64,000 nt of DNA from Glandiceps talaboti (GCF_964340395.1 NW_027554297.1:25001-89000); one strand, 5' to 3'. Shown: positions 34,261 through 46,702, counted from the first letter of the stretch. Numbers and translations are program-made. The notes: generated by a model not told the origin, from the sequence alone.

Positions 34261-37200
34261 TTACTCCTCGGGGCAGAATACCTGTCTGTATGGCTCTCTT
34301 ACATATGGAACTATTTGCTTTAGCAACTCTCTCAATCTAGCTAGACTCAATCCACCTGCTGCCATCACTTCAGGTTTACAATCTGGAGATGGTGGCCATG
34401 TAATGCCTCTCCTGACAAGACAGATCCTCTCCTCACTGTCTGTCACTGTCTTCCTGACATACACATAACCAGGATCTTCCTTTGTAAACCTGAAGTGATG
34501 GTACTGTCTAATCCCCTTCAGTGGTGTCATATATCTATTTAGAAACCTATCCCATTCATACCACTGAAAAGTTGGTACTGTGCCCTGACACATATAACAC
34601 TTAACACTATTAATTTTTGCACTTTTGCTGACTACATTACTCAACTGACTGACTGTATCTATATCACTTCTACGATAAAGTTGGCGTATCTTTCCAAAAC
34701 ATGCATAACATATACACTTAGTATGGCCTGGCTCTAGAAAATGGTAATTAATTTCATCATGCAAACCTATACTAGTGCGATAACAGAAATAATGAACAAC
34801 AGTTTTATTCTTATTCTGACCCCCACAGTTATCAGCATGACAGTGACAAACCCTTTCTCCTAAACCATGGTGATCAAAATAGTCATCTAACATACTTACT
34901 ACATTATTGGCTCCATGACATTTGCCATTATCTATTCCTATTGTTTGGGACTCATCAAATAAATAATTCATCTGCGATTTCAAACCATCATTACATATTC
35001 CAAAACAATTAACACGTAGTGGATTCAAAAAATAAAGCTGACTGACTTGTCTAGACTGATGAGGTAACATAAAACTCTGGGCAAAATCAAAAGTGTAGTG
35101 GACAGAAAATAAATCTTGTGAACATGGACTTACAGGTGACAAAACCTCTCTATCACTTAACTCATCTTGTGCATTTTTTATACAAATATTCAAAAATTCT
35201 CTCTCTTTCTGGGCCTTCAAAATATGCTCAGAAAATGCTAAACTTGCTCCTAATTTATCATCTTCAGTAACAGCAAACCTAATACTATTTCTATATTGTT
35301 CACACTTCGCGCATACATCAGTACATGGTTCCATCTTCTGTGTATGGGGGACACATGATTGCCAAATGTTCCTGAATAAAGTCTCACCAACACATTCTCT
35401 AATAGGTTCACAGTCTCTACACGCTTCAACATACTTGTTGTACACACCCATCTTAGACTCGCTTGAAGGTAAGTATACAGGGGCCCTCCCATCCCTTCCA
35501 CGTGGTGCTGCCGGCATTGGTAAACCATTTTCTTCGCCATATCGGATTAAAAACTGAACTACATCTTGTATTACCTGGAACACTCAGAAGAATAAATACA
35601 ATATATTAGTATTTCAGAGTGAGAATTAAAGAACAGGATAAAAAAACAATGACACACTCACCAATGGATGGTACGGTGAATATAGTACATGGTCACCTTT
35701 TGAAGTTAATGCTTTTAAATATATTGTTTCGACACTTAGATTTTACCTACAACTTTACCAAACCAATACTTTGAAACTAAATACTGTATTTTTCAAATAA
35801 CAGCTTATAACAGCTTTCCATAAAGGTATGGGAAAAGTCAAAACATTGTTATATTTTGCCTGTGAGGAAAACAACAATCTAAAAATGTTATGCACCCTAT
35901 GTTTACACATTAGTTATATTTTTTGAGATATATATATATAGTTTTGCAACAGCCAAATGATTGTATCAGATTGAGCTTTACATATACGTTATGTCATGTT
36001 ATAAAATACAATTTCAGGTTTACTGAAATTTCCCACTCAACGTGAACAAAATGACACATCAAAACAACCAAGGGAGATGGTTATTTTTACATGATGACAA
36101 AACTTATAAAGTATACTTTAATATTAGAAATGGGATGGCTTTACCTAGCAAAAGTGTTATATATAGATAAACTCAGCAATACTAACTAATGACGTACCTC
36201 AAATGAATATGCATTAACTGGTCTCTTGCCTTTCAGACCATGATTTCTTGGGACAACACCATACATCTTGTAATGACTCTTTATATTCTTAAATCTTTTT
36301 TTCTCCTAATAGCAATGAAGAAAAGAGTAACTAATGTCACAATATATCTTAAAATACTGATACTTATTACTATTATTAATAATAAGTTTAATACAGAGGT
36401 TTAACGAATATCAATGACTAGTTGTAATGACCTTAACAAAAAACAATTTTGACAAAATCGACAAAATCATGGCAATTGTATACAAGTGATAGGACTAGGT
36501 GAATGACTCAAACTACATAACTAATTATACAATTGTATAAATTTGTAGTGAATTACCAATACAATAACAATAGCTTGAATGGCACTGTATAAGTTATAAC
36601 GTTACATCATATTGTTTCAGTACAATCAAATCAAACTTCCAGTAAGCAGACTGTAGATACAAATTGTTTCAGGTACGTGTTGACGCTGTATGGGTAGTTC
36701 TAGTAGTAAGTTATTTACACAATTTGACCTATGGCATATTTTATACTCATCGATTACATTCGATTACCAAGAACAGTTTTACAAATGTATTCTCTGAAAA
36801 ACGTAACCATCCCATTAAAGTCGAGGTCACCTCGCCGACCGGGCGTTCATTACAACTGACACAAATAAATATCGACTCCAGCGTCGTCATTTCCCCCTGT
36901 TCTATGTTTCGGCCTTATTTGACATCGATGTTTAAGGTATGAACATCTATTATTACTACTTCAGGCCATAGACCCTGCACCAGGCTTTCAGACTTTGATT
37001 TAAAACTGCAATTAGTGAATTTTAAAAGCAGCGACGACATGTCGACATAGGGAAAATCAACAATTAATAAAAGTACGAAAACAAAAATACTCACCTATAC
37101 TATGAATGTAACGCCACGCTTTTTCACAGACAGATTGTCCAACAAAGGTGTAGTTGAAGTATTGTCGCTCCCTCTTGCCTCCACGAATAGTATCACCTAA

Positions 37201-37484
37201 GACTTCACTCTGTTCTAACTTTGATAATATAAGTACATCCCGGGGCCCTTCGTCTGCTGATAAGTCGTCTGATATTGAAAATAATCTTGCTATTTCTTCT
37301 GGGTCGAGTTGGTGGTCTTCGTCTTCGGAATTACCTTCTGCTTCGGCTGAATCGCGTTGGAAATCTGCGAATTGGATGTCGATTGCGGTGGGCTAAAGGT
37401 TTCGGCGATGTCATCCTGACGATTTTCAAGTAAAGCGCGTAGTTCCGGGTCTATTTCACGACAAATTGGGATTTCTAAGGACAT
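34261..37484 (-). CDS. Putative transposase, HADNC/GQNKN (DUF7869-type) family, three exons
   Basis: The gene probably encodes the enzyme moving the 4.8-kb element. Exon 1 (37484-37095) starts MSLEIPICREIDPEL, has an acidic stretch, and ends RQYFNYTFVGQSVCEKAW...HSI before GTGAGT. Exon 2 (36305-36198) encodes RFKNIKSHYKMYGVVPRNHG and ends at GTACGT. Exon 3 (35574-34261, acceptor TTCCAG) is open for 437 codons: VQFLIRYGEENGLPMP, CAKCEQ, FDFAQSF, HCHADNCGGQNKNKTVVHYF, EPGHTK, FGKIRQLYRR and VREPYRQVF. This block order is that of a transposon-borne family widespread in animals (family knowledge). Asp in FDFAQ and in HADNC are candidate catalytic residues (inference). Two apparent one-base breaks exist: the frame changes inside exon 1 near 37300-37400, and an A7 run at the start of exon 2 needs six A to join in phase. 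Either this copy is just inactivated or these are sequencing errors. Confidence 0.8.
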
Positions 37485-37874
37485 TGTAGTAGGTTAATAT
37501 AATAAGAGCTGTGAAGAGGTTTGCTTACGCTTTGAAATGTTGAGTTGATTTCGGAAGTTAGTGGTCACGTGTGAGATCTGGCGGGAATGTGCAGCACGGA
37601 ACTTCGTTTGGAGTCGGAAAAATATCGTAGAAATGCTAAAACCTTTATCAATTTAATTATTTTTATTCATTTTCATCGAAAATGAGCAACATTTTTTCGA
37701 GAAGAAAGAAATATTAACCCAAAACGATCAAACATCATGCCGAGAGTCATCAAGGTCATTCGCACTTTCGAACTCACGGGTAACGAAAAGTGATACAATG
37801 TTTGAACGCGTCTAACTTTTAACTTAAAATGTAGCAAAAATCGACATAAGGGCCCTTTCTGCCTGCGACGGCCC

Positions 37875-39452
37875 ATACAGTATCGTTACCATTTACATAT
37901 CCACTCACATAGTCTAGTTCATATACAGTATCATTACCATTTTCACCTCCACTTACTAGTCTAGTTCCTATACAGTATCGTTACCATTTACACTTCCACT
38001 CACATAGTCTAGTTCTTATACAGTATCATTAAAATTTACACCTCCACTCACTAGTCTAGTTCCTATACAGTATCATTACAATTTACACCTCCACTTACTA
38101 GTCTAGTTCCTATACAGTATCATTACAATTTACACCTCCACTCACATAGTCTAGTTCCTATACAGTATCATTACAATTTACACCTCCACTTACTAGTCTA
38201 GTTCCTATACAGTATCATTACAATTTACACCTCCACTCACATAGTCTAGTTCCTATACAGTATCATTACAATTTACACCTCCACTTACTAGTCTAGTTCC
38301 TATACAGTATCATTACAATTTACACCTCCACTCACATAGTCTAGTTCCTATACAGTATCATTACAATTTACACCTCCACTTACTAGTCTAGTTCCTATAC
38401 AGTATCATTACAATTTACACCTCCACTCACATAGTCTAGTTCCTATACAGTATCATTACAATTTACACCTCCACTTACTAGTCTAGTTCCTATACAGTAT
38501 CATTACAATTTACACCTCCACTCACATAGTCTAGTTCCTATACAGTATCATTACAATTTACACCTCCACTTACTAGTCTAGTTCCTATACAGTATCATTA
38601 CCATTTACACCTCCACTCACTAGTCTAGTTCCTATACAGTATCATTACCATTTACACCTCCACTCACATAGTCTAGTTCATATACAGTATCGTTACCATT
38701 TACACCGCCACTCACTAGTCTAGTTCCTATACAGTATCATTACAATTTTCACCTCCACTCACTAGTCTAGTTCCTATACAGTATCATTACCATTTACACC
38801 TCCACTCACATAGTCTAGTTCCTATACAGTATCATTACCATTTACACCGCCACTCACTAGTCTAGTTCCTATATACAGCATCATTACCATTTACACCTCC
38901 ACTCACTAGTCTAGTTAATTTATCATTACCATTTACACCTCCACTCACATAGTCTAGTTCCGATACAGTATCAATATCATTTACACCTCCACTCACTAGT
39001 CTAGTTCCTTTATCATTACCATTTACATATCCACTCACATAGTCTAGTTCCTATACAGTATCATTACCATTTACACCTCCACTCACTAGTCTAGTTCCTT
39101 TATCATTACTATTTACACCTCCACTCACTAGTCTAGTTCCTTTATCATTACTATTTACACCTCCACTCACTAGTCTAGTTCCTACACAGTATCATTACCA
39201 TTTACACCGCCACCCACTCGTCTAGTTCCTATACAGTATCATTACCATTTACACTTCCACTCACGTAGTCTAGTTCCTATACAGTATCATTACAATTTAC
39301 ATCTCCACCCACTCGTCTAGTTCCTATACAGTATCATTACCATTTATACCTCCACCCACTAGTCTAGTTCCTATACAGTATCATTACCATTTATACCTCT
39401 ACTCACAGTCTAGTTCCTATACAGTATCATTACCATTTATACCTCTACTCAC
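37875..39452. repeat. 46/48-bp minisatellite, right part
   Basis: Continuation of the array interrupted by the transposon, roughly 33 units. From 38030 to 38590 the 48-bp (CACATAGT) and 46-bp (TACTAGT) forms alternate strictly as a two-unit higher-order repeat. Towards 39450 units shorten and diverge (CTTTATCATTACC forms). Confidence 0.92.
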
Positions 39453-39797
39453 AGTATAGTCAAAGTCGTTACTCTAGCAGTCATTAGATGTATGAAATAC
39501 ATTTTAAAATCCATCCACAGCCACCAACACGGTCATTAACATAATGTATTTGTTAATCAATCACAGTCTCTCATAAAGTTGGTGTTTATGTTGGCCCTTA
39601 ATATGTAATGTCTAAATATGGTACTGTAATGTCCATATATGGTATATTTGTCAGCTCAGGATGCTTCTCATACAGTGTTTACATCACTATAGCAGTTGGG
39701 GTTCACTGATTGGATGAACAACTTTTTGTGCTAATTGAGCGACTTTGACCAGATGTGGTTTAGTTAGAAACAATGTTAGCATCCAGACTGTATATAT
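39453..39797. other. Non-coding spacer between two satellites
   Basis: Nothing recognised. Confidence 0.5.
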
Positions 39798-41460
39798 AAG
39801 TTGTACTCTGTACATAGATTGTAAATGTATAACTTTACAACTAACTCCTATCTAGTATTAATATTTATAAGTTGTACTCTGTACATAGATTGTAAATGTA
39901 TAACTTTACAACTAACTCCTATCTAGTATTAATATTTATAAGTTGTACTCTGTACATAGACTGTAAATGTATAACTTTACAACTAACTCCTATCTAGTAT
40001 TAATATTTATAAGTTGTACTCTGTACATAGACTGTAAATGTATAACTTTACAACTAACTCCTATCTAGTATTAATATTTATAAGTTGTACTCTGCACATA
40101 GACTATAAATGTATAACTTTACAACTAACTCCTATCTAGTATTAATATTTATAAGTTGTATTCTGTACATAGACTATAAATGTATAACTTTACAACTAAC
40201 TCCTATCTAGTATTAATATTTATAAGTTGTACTCTGTACATAGACTGTAAATGTATAACTTTACAACTAATTCCTATCTAGTATTAATATTTATAAGTTG
40301 TACTCTGTACATAGATTGTAAATGTATAACTTTACAACTAACTCCTATCTAGTATTAATATTTATAAGTTGTACTCTGTACATAGATTGTAAATGTATAA
40401 CTTTACAACTAACTCCTATCTAGTATTAATATTTATAAGTTGTACTCTGTACATAGATTGTAAATGTATAAATTTACAACTAACTCCTATCTAGTATTAA
40501 TATTTATAAGTTGTACTCTGTACATAGATTGTAAATGTATAAATTTACAACTAACTCCTATCTAGTATTAATATTTATAAGTTGTACTCTGTACATAGAT
40601 TGTAAATGTATAACTTTACAACTAACTCCTATCTAGTATTAATATTTATAAGTTGTACTCTGTACATAGATTGTAAATGTATAAATTTACAACTAACTCC
40701 TATCTAGTATTAATATTTATAAGTTGTACTCTGTACATAGATTGTAAATGTATAACGTTACAACTAACTCCTATCTAGTATTAATATTTATAAGTTGTAT
40801 TCTGTACATAGATTGTAAATGTATAACTTTACAACTAACTCCTATCTAGTATTAATATTTATAAGTTGTTCTCTGTACATAGATTGTAAATGTATAACTT
40901 TACAACTAACTCCTATCTAGTATTAATATTTATAAGTTGTACTCTGTACATAGACTGTAAATGTATAACTTTACAACTAACTCCTATCTAGTATTAATAT
41001 TTATAAGTTGTACTCTGTACATAGACTGTAAATGTATAACTTTACAACTAACTCCTATCTAGTATTAATATTTATAAGTTGTACTCTGTACATAGACTGT
41101 AAATGTATAACTTTACAACTAATTCCTATCTGGTATTAATATTTATAAGTTGTACTCTGTACATAGATTGTAAATGTATAACTTTACAACTAACTCCTAT
41201 CTAGTATTAATATTTATAAGTTGTACTCTGTACATAGATTGTAAATGTATAACTTTACAACTAACTCCTATCTAGTATTAATATTTATAAGTTGTACTCT
41301 GTACATAGACTGTAAATGTATAACTTTACAACTAACTCCTATCTAGTATTAATATTTATAAGTTGTACTCTGTACATAGACTGTAAATGTATAACTTTAC
41401 AACTAACTCCTATCTAGTATTAATATATATAATTTGTACTCTGTACATAGACTATAAATG
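39798..41460. repeat. 71-bp satellite, about 23 copies
   Basis: Head-to-tail units beginning AAGTTGTACTCTGTACATAG, continuing with TGTAAATGTATAACTTTACA and ending TAGTATTAATATTTAT. The period is 71 bp (starts at 39798, 39869 and so on). Identity is high with sporadic single substitutions (GATTG/GACTG, CTTTA/ATTTA). Each unit holds the near-palindrome TGTAAATGTATAACTTTACA. Confidence 0.95.
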
Positions 41461-42239
41461 TATTAATCTAACTATAGTAAGGGTGAAAGAAGGTGAAAAA
41501 CCAAAGTATTGGACAATTTGGATACATTCATCAAATTATGATGACGATGATACAGAATAAACAAGAATTAAAAAAGGAGGGGGTGATGCATAGTGATGCA
41601 TTACTATCTCTGTTGTATCATTGAGTTCATCTTTATGGCCAATTTTGTAATACCTGTACTGAAAGCTGGATACTCCATATACAATATCGTCATATGTTTG
41701 TTGGCCTAGAATCCGGGCAATTTGGGATTTTGAATTTTGGTTATGGGATATAACCAAAATACACAATCCTCATTTGCCTTGATTCTGTGGCTAAACATTT
41801 GTGAGAAAAGCACCTCAAAAGTTGGTGTTTTCAAAATTACTTGTTGTAACCTCATTAGTCTAACCTGAGCTCTGTACTTCTGACTGCCTAGAATCAAGTG
41901 AAAGCAGCAAGTTGTCATAGACTGTTCTACAAAAGTTGATAAATTATTAAAGCTAAACTAGCTACAACTGGAATTATTTTTTGGAACTGTCATTTCGATA
42001 TAATGACATTCATCCTGAAAAGTATGTAATCAACTATCGGTAATTGTATAAATGTGAGTCACAACATAATAATAGGTAGGAGAATACACAATTTTGATTC
42101 GTCAAATAAACAGTCACTCACTACTGCTACTTGTGTAATGACTGGTAGTAGCTTGCAAAATTCTCACTCTATAAAGTACTGTGATACTGTAAGTATAAAA
42201 GAATATTATGGTATTCCTTAGTATAGAATACAGTAGATA
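41461..42239. other. Non-coding; nothing recognised
   Basis: Unique-looking AT-rich DNA. The short minus-strand frames here have no domain character. Confidence 0.45.
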
Positions 42240-42450
42240 ACAGGGTATGGGCTTTGCATATAAATTACTGACCATTAAACAAGTTACAGTCAGTGGTACA
42301 TACAGGTGACAAAAAATAAAAAAAAAAAACCCAAAAAAAAAAAAAAAAAAAAAAATTAAAGAAAGAAAAAAGATAGACGTTTCAGACCACGCCCCTTTAA
42401 CAGTTCCAATCCAGAAAAGTGGTGTTACTGGAGAAATGAATGTATTTTTG
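42240..42450. repeat. Dispersed repeat with internal poly-A (second copy at 62395)
   Basis: Shares GTGTGGGCTTTGCAT-like, ACAAGTTACAGTCAGTGGTA, an A-rich tract and CCAATCCAGAAAAG with 62395-62640 in the same order. The internal A run (42310-42360) is microsatellite-like. Confidence 0.75.
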
Positions 42451-42651
42451 TGAACTTTGGATGCACACCAATATTATTAGTTTGCCCATTGAAGCCTTAA
42501 AGGGAACCAAGAGTCATTATGTCTATACAAATTGTCATCTAAAACCAAAAAACTCACAGGAAATACAATTATTTCATTGAGTGGTGTTCCCCTTTAACTC
42601 ATTTTTAGCACAACTGAATTGATAAAGTTCAGTAGTGCTGTAGGAATCGCT

Positions 42652-42690
<39 letters not shown>

Positions 42691-43807
42691 TGTGTGTGTG
42701 TGTGTGTGTGAGTGTGTGAGTGTGTGTGTGTAAACAACTTAAAGTAAAAAACTGCTAGACCAATTGCTTTAATATTTGGTGGTCATGTTACTTCGATTGT
42801 CTATTTGGGAAATTGTTCAAATGAAAATGATCGCATCAGAAATGTGCATTTTACATTTAGAAATGTGATTTGTTGTATTACAAAATGCTTTGACTTCAGC
42901 CTGGAAATGAAAGATTCTTGTTTTATTGATGTAATGAAATCATTAAATCTTTTATGGGCTACTTCACATGACAGTGTCAGTGGCGTTAAGATTAACATCT
43001 GTTTAAGGTTGCTTGGCAACCTAGGCCTATTAATATCCAAAAGTGAAGTCACATGCTAAAATATTGATACCTCACCCACAGCAACCTCCAATTGATGGCG
43101 TATGTGGGGAATGTAACAACAGGGTTGTGTAGGCAAATTAAACATTTGGCAGGTGAACACATATATGCTAAAGCTACTACAATGTAGACTATACTCATAG
43201 CAACAATGAACTAGTGATATATATATATTGTACAATAACATCATTGGTATAAGGCAAGTGGATAGATGTGCAATCATGATGGTTGAAGGTTGCTGGTTTT
43301 AGAGTCATGATGGTTGAATGTTTAGAGTGGCTGGCTAGGAATCTGCAGGTTGTAGGTTGTAGAGTCATGATGGTTGAATGTTTAGAGTGGCTGGCTAGGA
43401 ATCTGCAGGTTGCAGGTTGTAGGGTCATGATGGTTGAATGTTTAGAGTGGCTGGCTAGGAATCTGCAGGTTGCAGGTTGTAGGGTCATGATGGTTGATTG
43501 TTTAGAGTTGCTGGCTAGGAATCTGCAGGTTGCAGGGTTGAGCCCGTTGCTGGCATTTGTTTCTGAATGACTAAAGTTCTTGGGTAAGATTTGAACCACA
43601 ATTGCGCTTGGGTTAACCTAGCTGTATTAATTGGGGATCTGGTAGGATAGATGTTGAAGTGTGAATGCTTTAATCTTGTGCACTCATAGAGGCTGCAATG
43701 GATTGTATGCTATAACGCCATTGTGCTATAACGCCATTGTCACCAATTTATTTAAATACATCTATCCATTTAAAGTCTGTAGGCTTGGTTACCCAGCCTC
43801 TTGCCGT
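42451..43807. repeat. Tandem 1.36-kb duplication, copy 1
   Basis: Begins TGAACTTTGGATGCACACCA and recurs 1357 bp downstream at 43808 with collinear similarity over the whole unit. Contains in order a TAGCACAACTGAATTG element start (about 42608), a TG tract (about 42655-42735), a conserved unique part and a SINE with amplified head. Frames open on both strands across 42801-43059 are not conserved as protein between the copies (copy 2 has a deletion near 44365). Confidence 0.88.
43275..43790 (+). mobile_element. tRNA-derived SINE with tandemly amplified head
   Basis: The head reads TTTAGAGTGGCTGGCTAGGA and AATCTGCAGGTTGCAGGGTT then GAGCCC, resembling tRNA box A and box B (box B GGTTGAGCCC). 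The ~60-bp head is present four to five times in tandem (43275-43545). The body follows with TTCTGAATGACTAAAGTTCT, GGGTAAGATTTGAACCA and GGATCTGGTAGGATAGATGT. Other copies lie at 44705-45175 and, inverted, at 54076-54361. Confidence 0.75.
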
Positions 43808-44101
43808 TGAACTTTGGATGCACACCAATATTATTAGTTTACCCATTGAAGACTAAAAAGGAACCAAGAGTCATCGTGACTATACAAATTGTCATCTAAA
43901 ACCCAAAAAACTCTCAGGAAATACAATTATTTCACTGAGTGGTGTTCCCCTTTAACTCATTTTTAGTACAACTGAATTGATAAGGTTCAGTAGTGCTGTA
44001 GGGATCGCTAAGTGTCTGACTGTCTGTGTGTGTGTGTGTTTGTGTGAGTGTGTGTGTTTGTGTATGTGTGTGAGTGTGTGTGTGTGTGTGTGTGTGAGTG
44101 T

Positions 44102-44132
<31 letters not shown>

Positions 44133-45178
44133 AGTGTGTGAGTGTGTGTGTGTGTATGTGTGTGTGTGTGTGTGAGTGTGTGAGTGTGTGTGTGTAAACA
44201 ACTTAAAGTAAAAAACTGCTAGCCCAATTGCTTTAATATTTGGTGGTCATGTTACTTCGATTGTCTCATTGGGAAATTGTTCAAATGGAAATGATGGCAT
44301 CAGAAATGTGCATTTTACGTTTGAAAATGTGATTTGTTGTATTACAAAATACTTTGACTTCAGCCTGTAATGAAATCATTAAATCTTTTATGGGCTACTT
44401 CACATGTCAGTGTCAATGCTGTAAAGATTAACATCTGTTTAAGGTTGCTTGGCAACCTAGGCCTGTTAAATATCCAAAAGTGAAGTCACATGCTAAAATA
44501 TTGATACCTCACCCACAGCAACCTCCAATTGATGGCGTATGTGGGGAATATAACAACAGGGTTGTGTAGACAAATTAAACATTTGGCAGGTGAACACATA
44601 CATGCTAAAGCTACTACAATGTAGACTTTACTCATAGCAACAATGAATTAGTGATATATATATATTGTACAATAACATCATTGGTATAAGGCAAGTGGAT
44701 AGATGTGTGATCATGATGGTTGAATGTTTAGAGTGGATGGCTAGGAATCTGCAGGTTGCAGGTTGTAGAGTCACGATGGTTGAATGTTTAGAGTGGCTGG
44801 CTAGGAATCTGCAAGTTGCAGGGTTGAGCCCGTTGCTGGCATTTGTTTCTGAATGACTAAAGTTCTTGGGTAAGATTTGAACCACAATTGCGCTTTGGTT
44901 AACCTAGCTGTATTAATTGGAGACCTGGTAGGATAGATGTTGAAATGTGAATGCTTTAATCCCATGCACTTATAGAGATTGATTGTATGCTCCCCAGGGA
45001 GTTGAGGAAGTAAAGGGCCATTGTGCCACTATAGGTCTGTGCCATGGAGTAATAATTGTAAAGCTCTTTGAGGATGTGATTATTATAGATTTGTGCTATA
45101 ATGCCATTGTCACTAATTTATTTAAGTACATCTATCCATTTAAAGTCTGTAGTCTTGGTTACCCAGCCCCTTGCCATT
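43808..45178. repeat. Tandem 1.36-kb duplication, copy 2
   Basis: Collinear with 42451-43807. Differences: a longer TG/TGAG tract (about 44025-44195), a small deletion near 44365, two rather than four to five SINE-head units, and an extra ~70-bp segment near 44990-45070 that is part of the full-length SINE body (also present at 54100-54170). Confidence 0.88.
44705..45175 (+). mobile_element. tRNA-derived SINE, copy 2
   Basis: Two head units (box A/B-like), then the full body including GGGAGTTGAGGAAGTAAAGG and ATAATTGTAAAGCTC, which copy 1 has lost. Ends in the same CAGCCCCTTGCC sequence as the duplication. Confidence 0.75.
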
Positions 45179-45179
45179 G

Positions 45180-45412
45180 AGGGAGCTACTCCCCCTCCCA
45201 GCAGGCAGCTACACCCCCCAGCAGGCAACAACACCACCCAGCAGGCAGCTACAACCCCCCCCCCCCCCAGCAGGCAGCTACAAACCTCCCCCCCCCCAGC
45301 AGGCAGCTACACCCCAGGCAACTACACCCCCCTGCCCCAGCAGGCAGCTACACCCCCAGCAGGCAGCTACATCCCCCCAGCAGGCAGCTACATCCCTCAC
45401 CCCTGAAACAAT
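45180..45412. repeat. C-rich array of CAGCAGGCAGCTACAC units
   Basis: About ten imperfect units CAGCAGGCAGCTACA separated by C runs of variable length. Open Pro/Gln/Ser-rich frames in two phases are caused by the repeat. Confidence 0.85.
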
Positions 45413-46327
45413 AAAGTCTGTAGCTGTGAAATGGTTTGGTGTAATACAGTGACGTCATACATGAATACATATCTTGTAAATATTTAAATGTATCTGATGA
45501 CATGGTCAGATTTAAATTTCCTCAAAATTTGTAAATATGTATAATCATGTAATTCTTTAGTCTGTAAGGTACACCATGATGGGGCGCCCTCACACATCAG
45601 AGGCCAGTGAGGGCGGAACGTCACGACATATCTTACAGTCCAGTAATTCTTAGAAACCATAACACAGATACATGTGTTAATATTCTAATTAACATAGAGT
45701 ATGTGTATATATCAGTTGTCCATCATCAATATAGCTTTTTAATGTTACATGTTTTAGCATTGTGAATACATTACAAATGTTATAACGCACAATCAGTTCA
45801 AAGTAATTTTTAGCATTGTGCTTTTGATCTGTCTTGTTGACGACCTTTGCCAGAATGACTTTCATTGTTACAGCTGACCAATCTGCTGACCATACCGCCA
45901 CCTAGTGGTCAGCTTTAACTAGATTTTGACAGATTGAAAACTTAATGCTAAAACAACTTTGAACTATTTGTGTCTTATAACCTTTATAAATCATTTGATC
46001 TACAAAGCTAATCTAATGATTTTTGTCATACCATTACGTAAAGTCTTTCCGGGTTGTTCTGATTTGACAAAATGATAATGATCTCAAATAAAACTGTTCA
46101 AATCAACCCTACCTGTGTTTTACAATAATCATATGTTTGAATTGAAGTGACAAATAAATGTGTTTTATATGGATTGATATTAATTAAAATAGATTGATAT
46201 AAATGACATATTAATCATATAATATTACATAATATCATTTGTGTGAATGATAAAATAGACAGCTACCTTATGTATATTTTTGATATATATATTTAAATGT
46301 TGTCTAAAAGGAAATATTAAAATATTA
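45413..46327. other. Non-coding; nothing recognised
   Basis: AT-rich unique DNA with one GC-richer spot (about 45575-45625). No coding or RNA gene seen. Confidence 0.45.
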
Positions 46328-46331
46328 TTAA

Positions 46332-46702
46332 AGTGGCCATATGGATGAGAATTAAGTATTTATTTTGGATTTTTAATTCATAATACAACTTTACTGTTTT
46401 TTCCTAATTTAACAAATAATGTGAAATAACATATTATATACCAAGACCTTGTTTGTAACTCATTTGATTACAAAAAGTTGCAAAATGATGCAAAAAGTGT
46501 GAAAAGTTTGTTATTTTTTGGCATAATAACAAAGATTTTAGACATATTTCTAATGATTATCAAATTACTGAGTTACAAACAAGGAATTGGTAGATACTAT
46601 TTCACAGTATTTTTTTTCAATTAAAAAAAACAAGAAATAGTAAAGTTGTTTTATGAATTAAATATCCCAAATAAATACCTAATCCTCATTAATTTGGTCA
46701 CT
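46332..46702. mobile_element. Palindromic MITE flanked by TTAA (371 bp)
   Basis: Starts AGTGGCCATATGGATGAG and ends with the inverted counterpart (reading AGTGACCAAATTAATGAG from the other side). TTAA flanks both sides (46328-46331 and 46703-46706). The inverted similarity runs nearly to the centre (TTGTTTGTAACTCA facing TGAGTTACAAACAA), so the element folds along its whole length. TTAA targets are typical of piggyBac- and Kolobok-type non-autonomous elements. Confidence 0.82.

Larger units (their letters stand above)
33043..37874 (-). mobile_element. Complete 4832-bp DNA transposon with 34-bp TIRs and ATAC duplication
   Basis: The left end starts GGGCCGTCGCAGGCAGAAAG and the right end is its exact inverted complement. 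I count 34 identical terminal bases on both sides (33043-33076 and 37841-37874). The flanks are ATAC (33039-33042) and ATAC (37875-37878). The uninterrupted minisatellite has a single ATAC at this site, so this is a 4-bp target-site duplication. The element carries one minus-strand three-exon gene. Superfamily: a 4-bp duplication with long perfect TIRs would fit Sola-type elements, but I cannot decide from sequence alone. Confidence 0.93.

Noticed and set aside
42801-43059. Overlapping 83-84-codon frames
   Set aside because: The neighbouring duplicate copy has a deletion and lost frames, so there is no sign of coding constraint.
43470-43545. Genuine tRNA gene
   Set aside because: Box A/B-like motifs are present, but there is no cloverleaf-compatible acceptor stem that I could build, and a conserved SINE body follows in three copies.
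43283-43570. Repeat protein with MMVECLEWLARNLQ units
   Set aside because: The frame runs through tandem SINE heads with tRNA-like boxes; it is not protein-coding.
45101-45452. Pro/Gln-rich protein
   Set aside because: Follows a C-rich tandem repeat in two frames at once.
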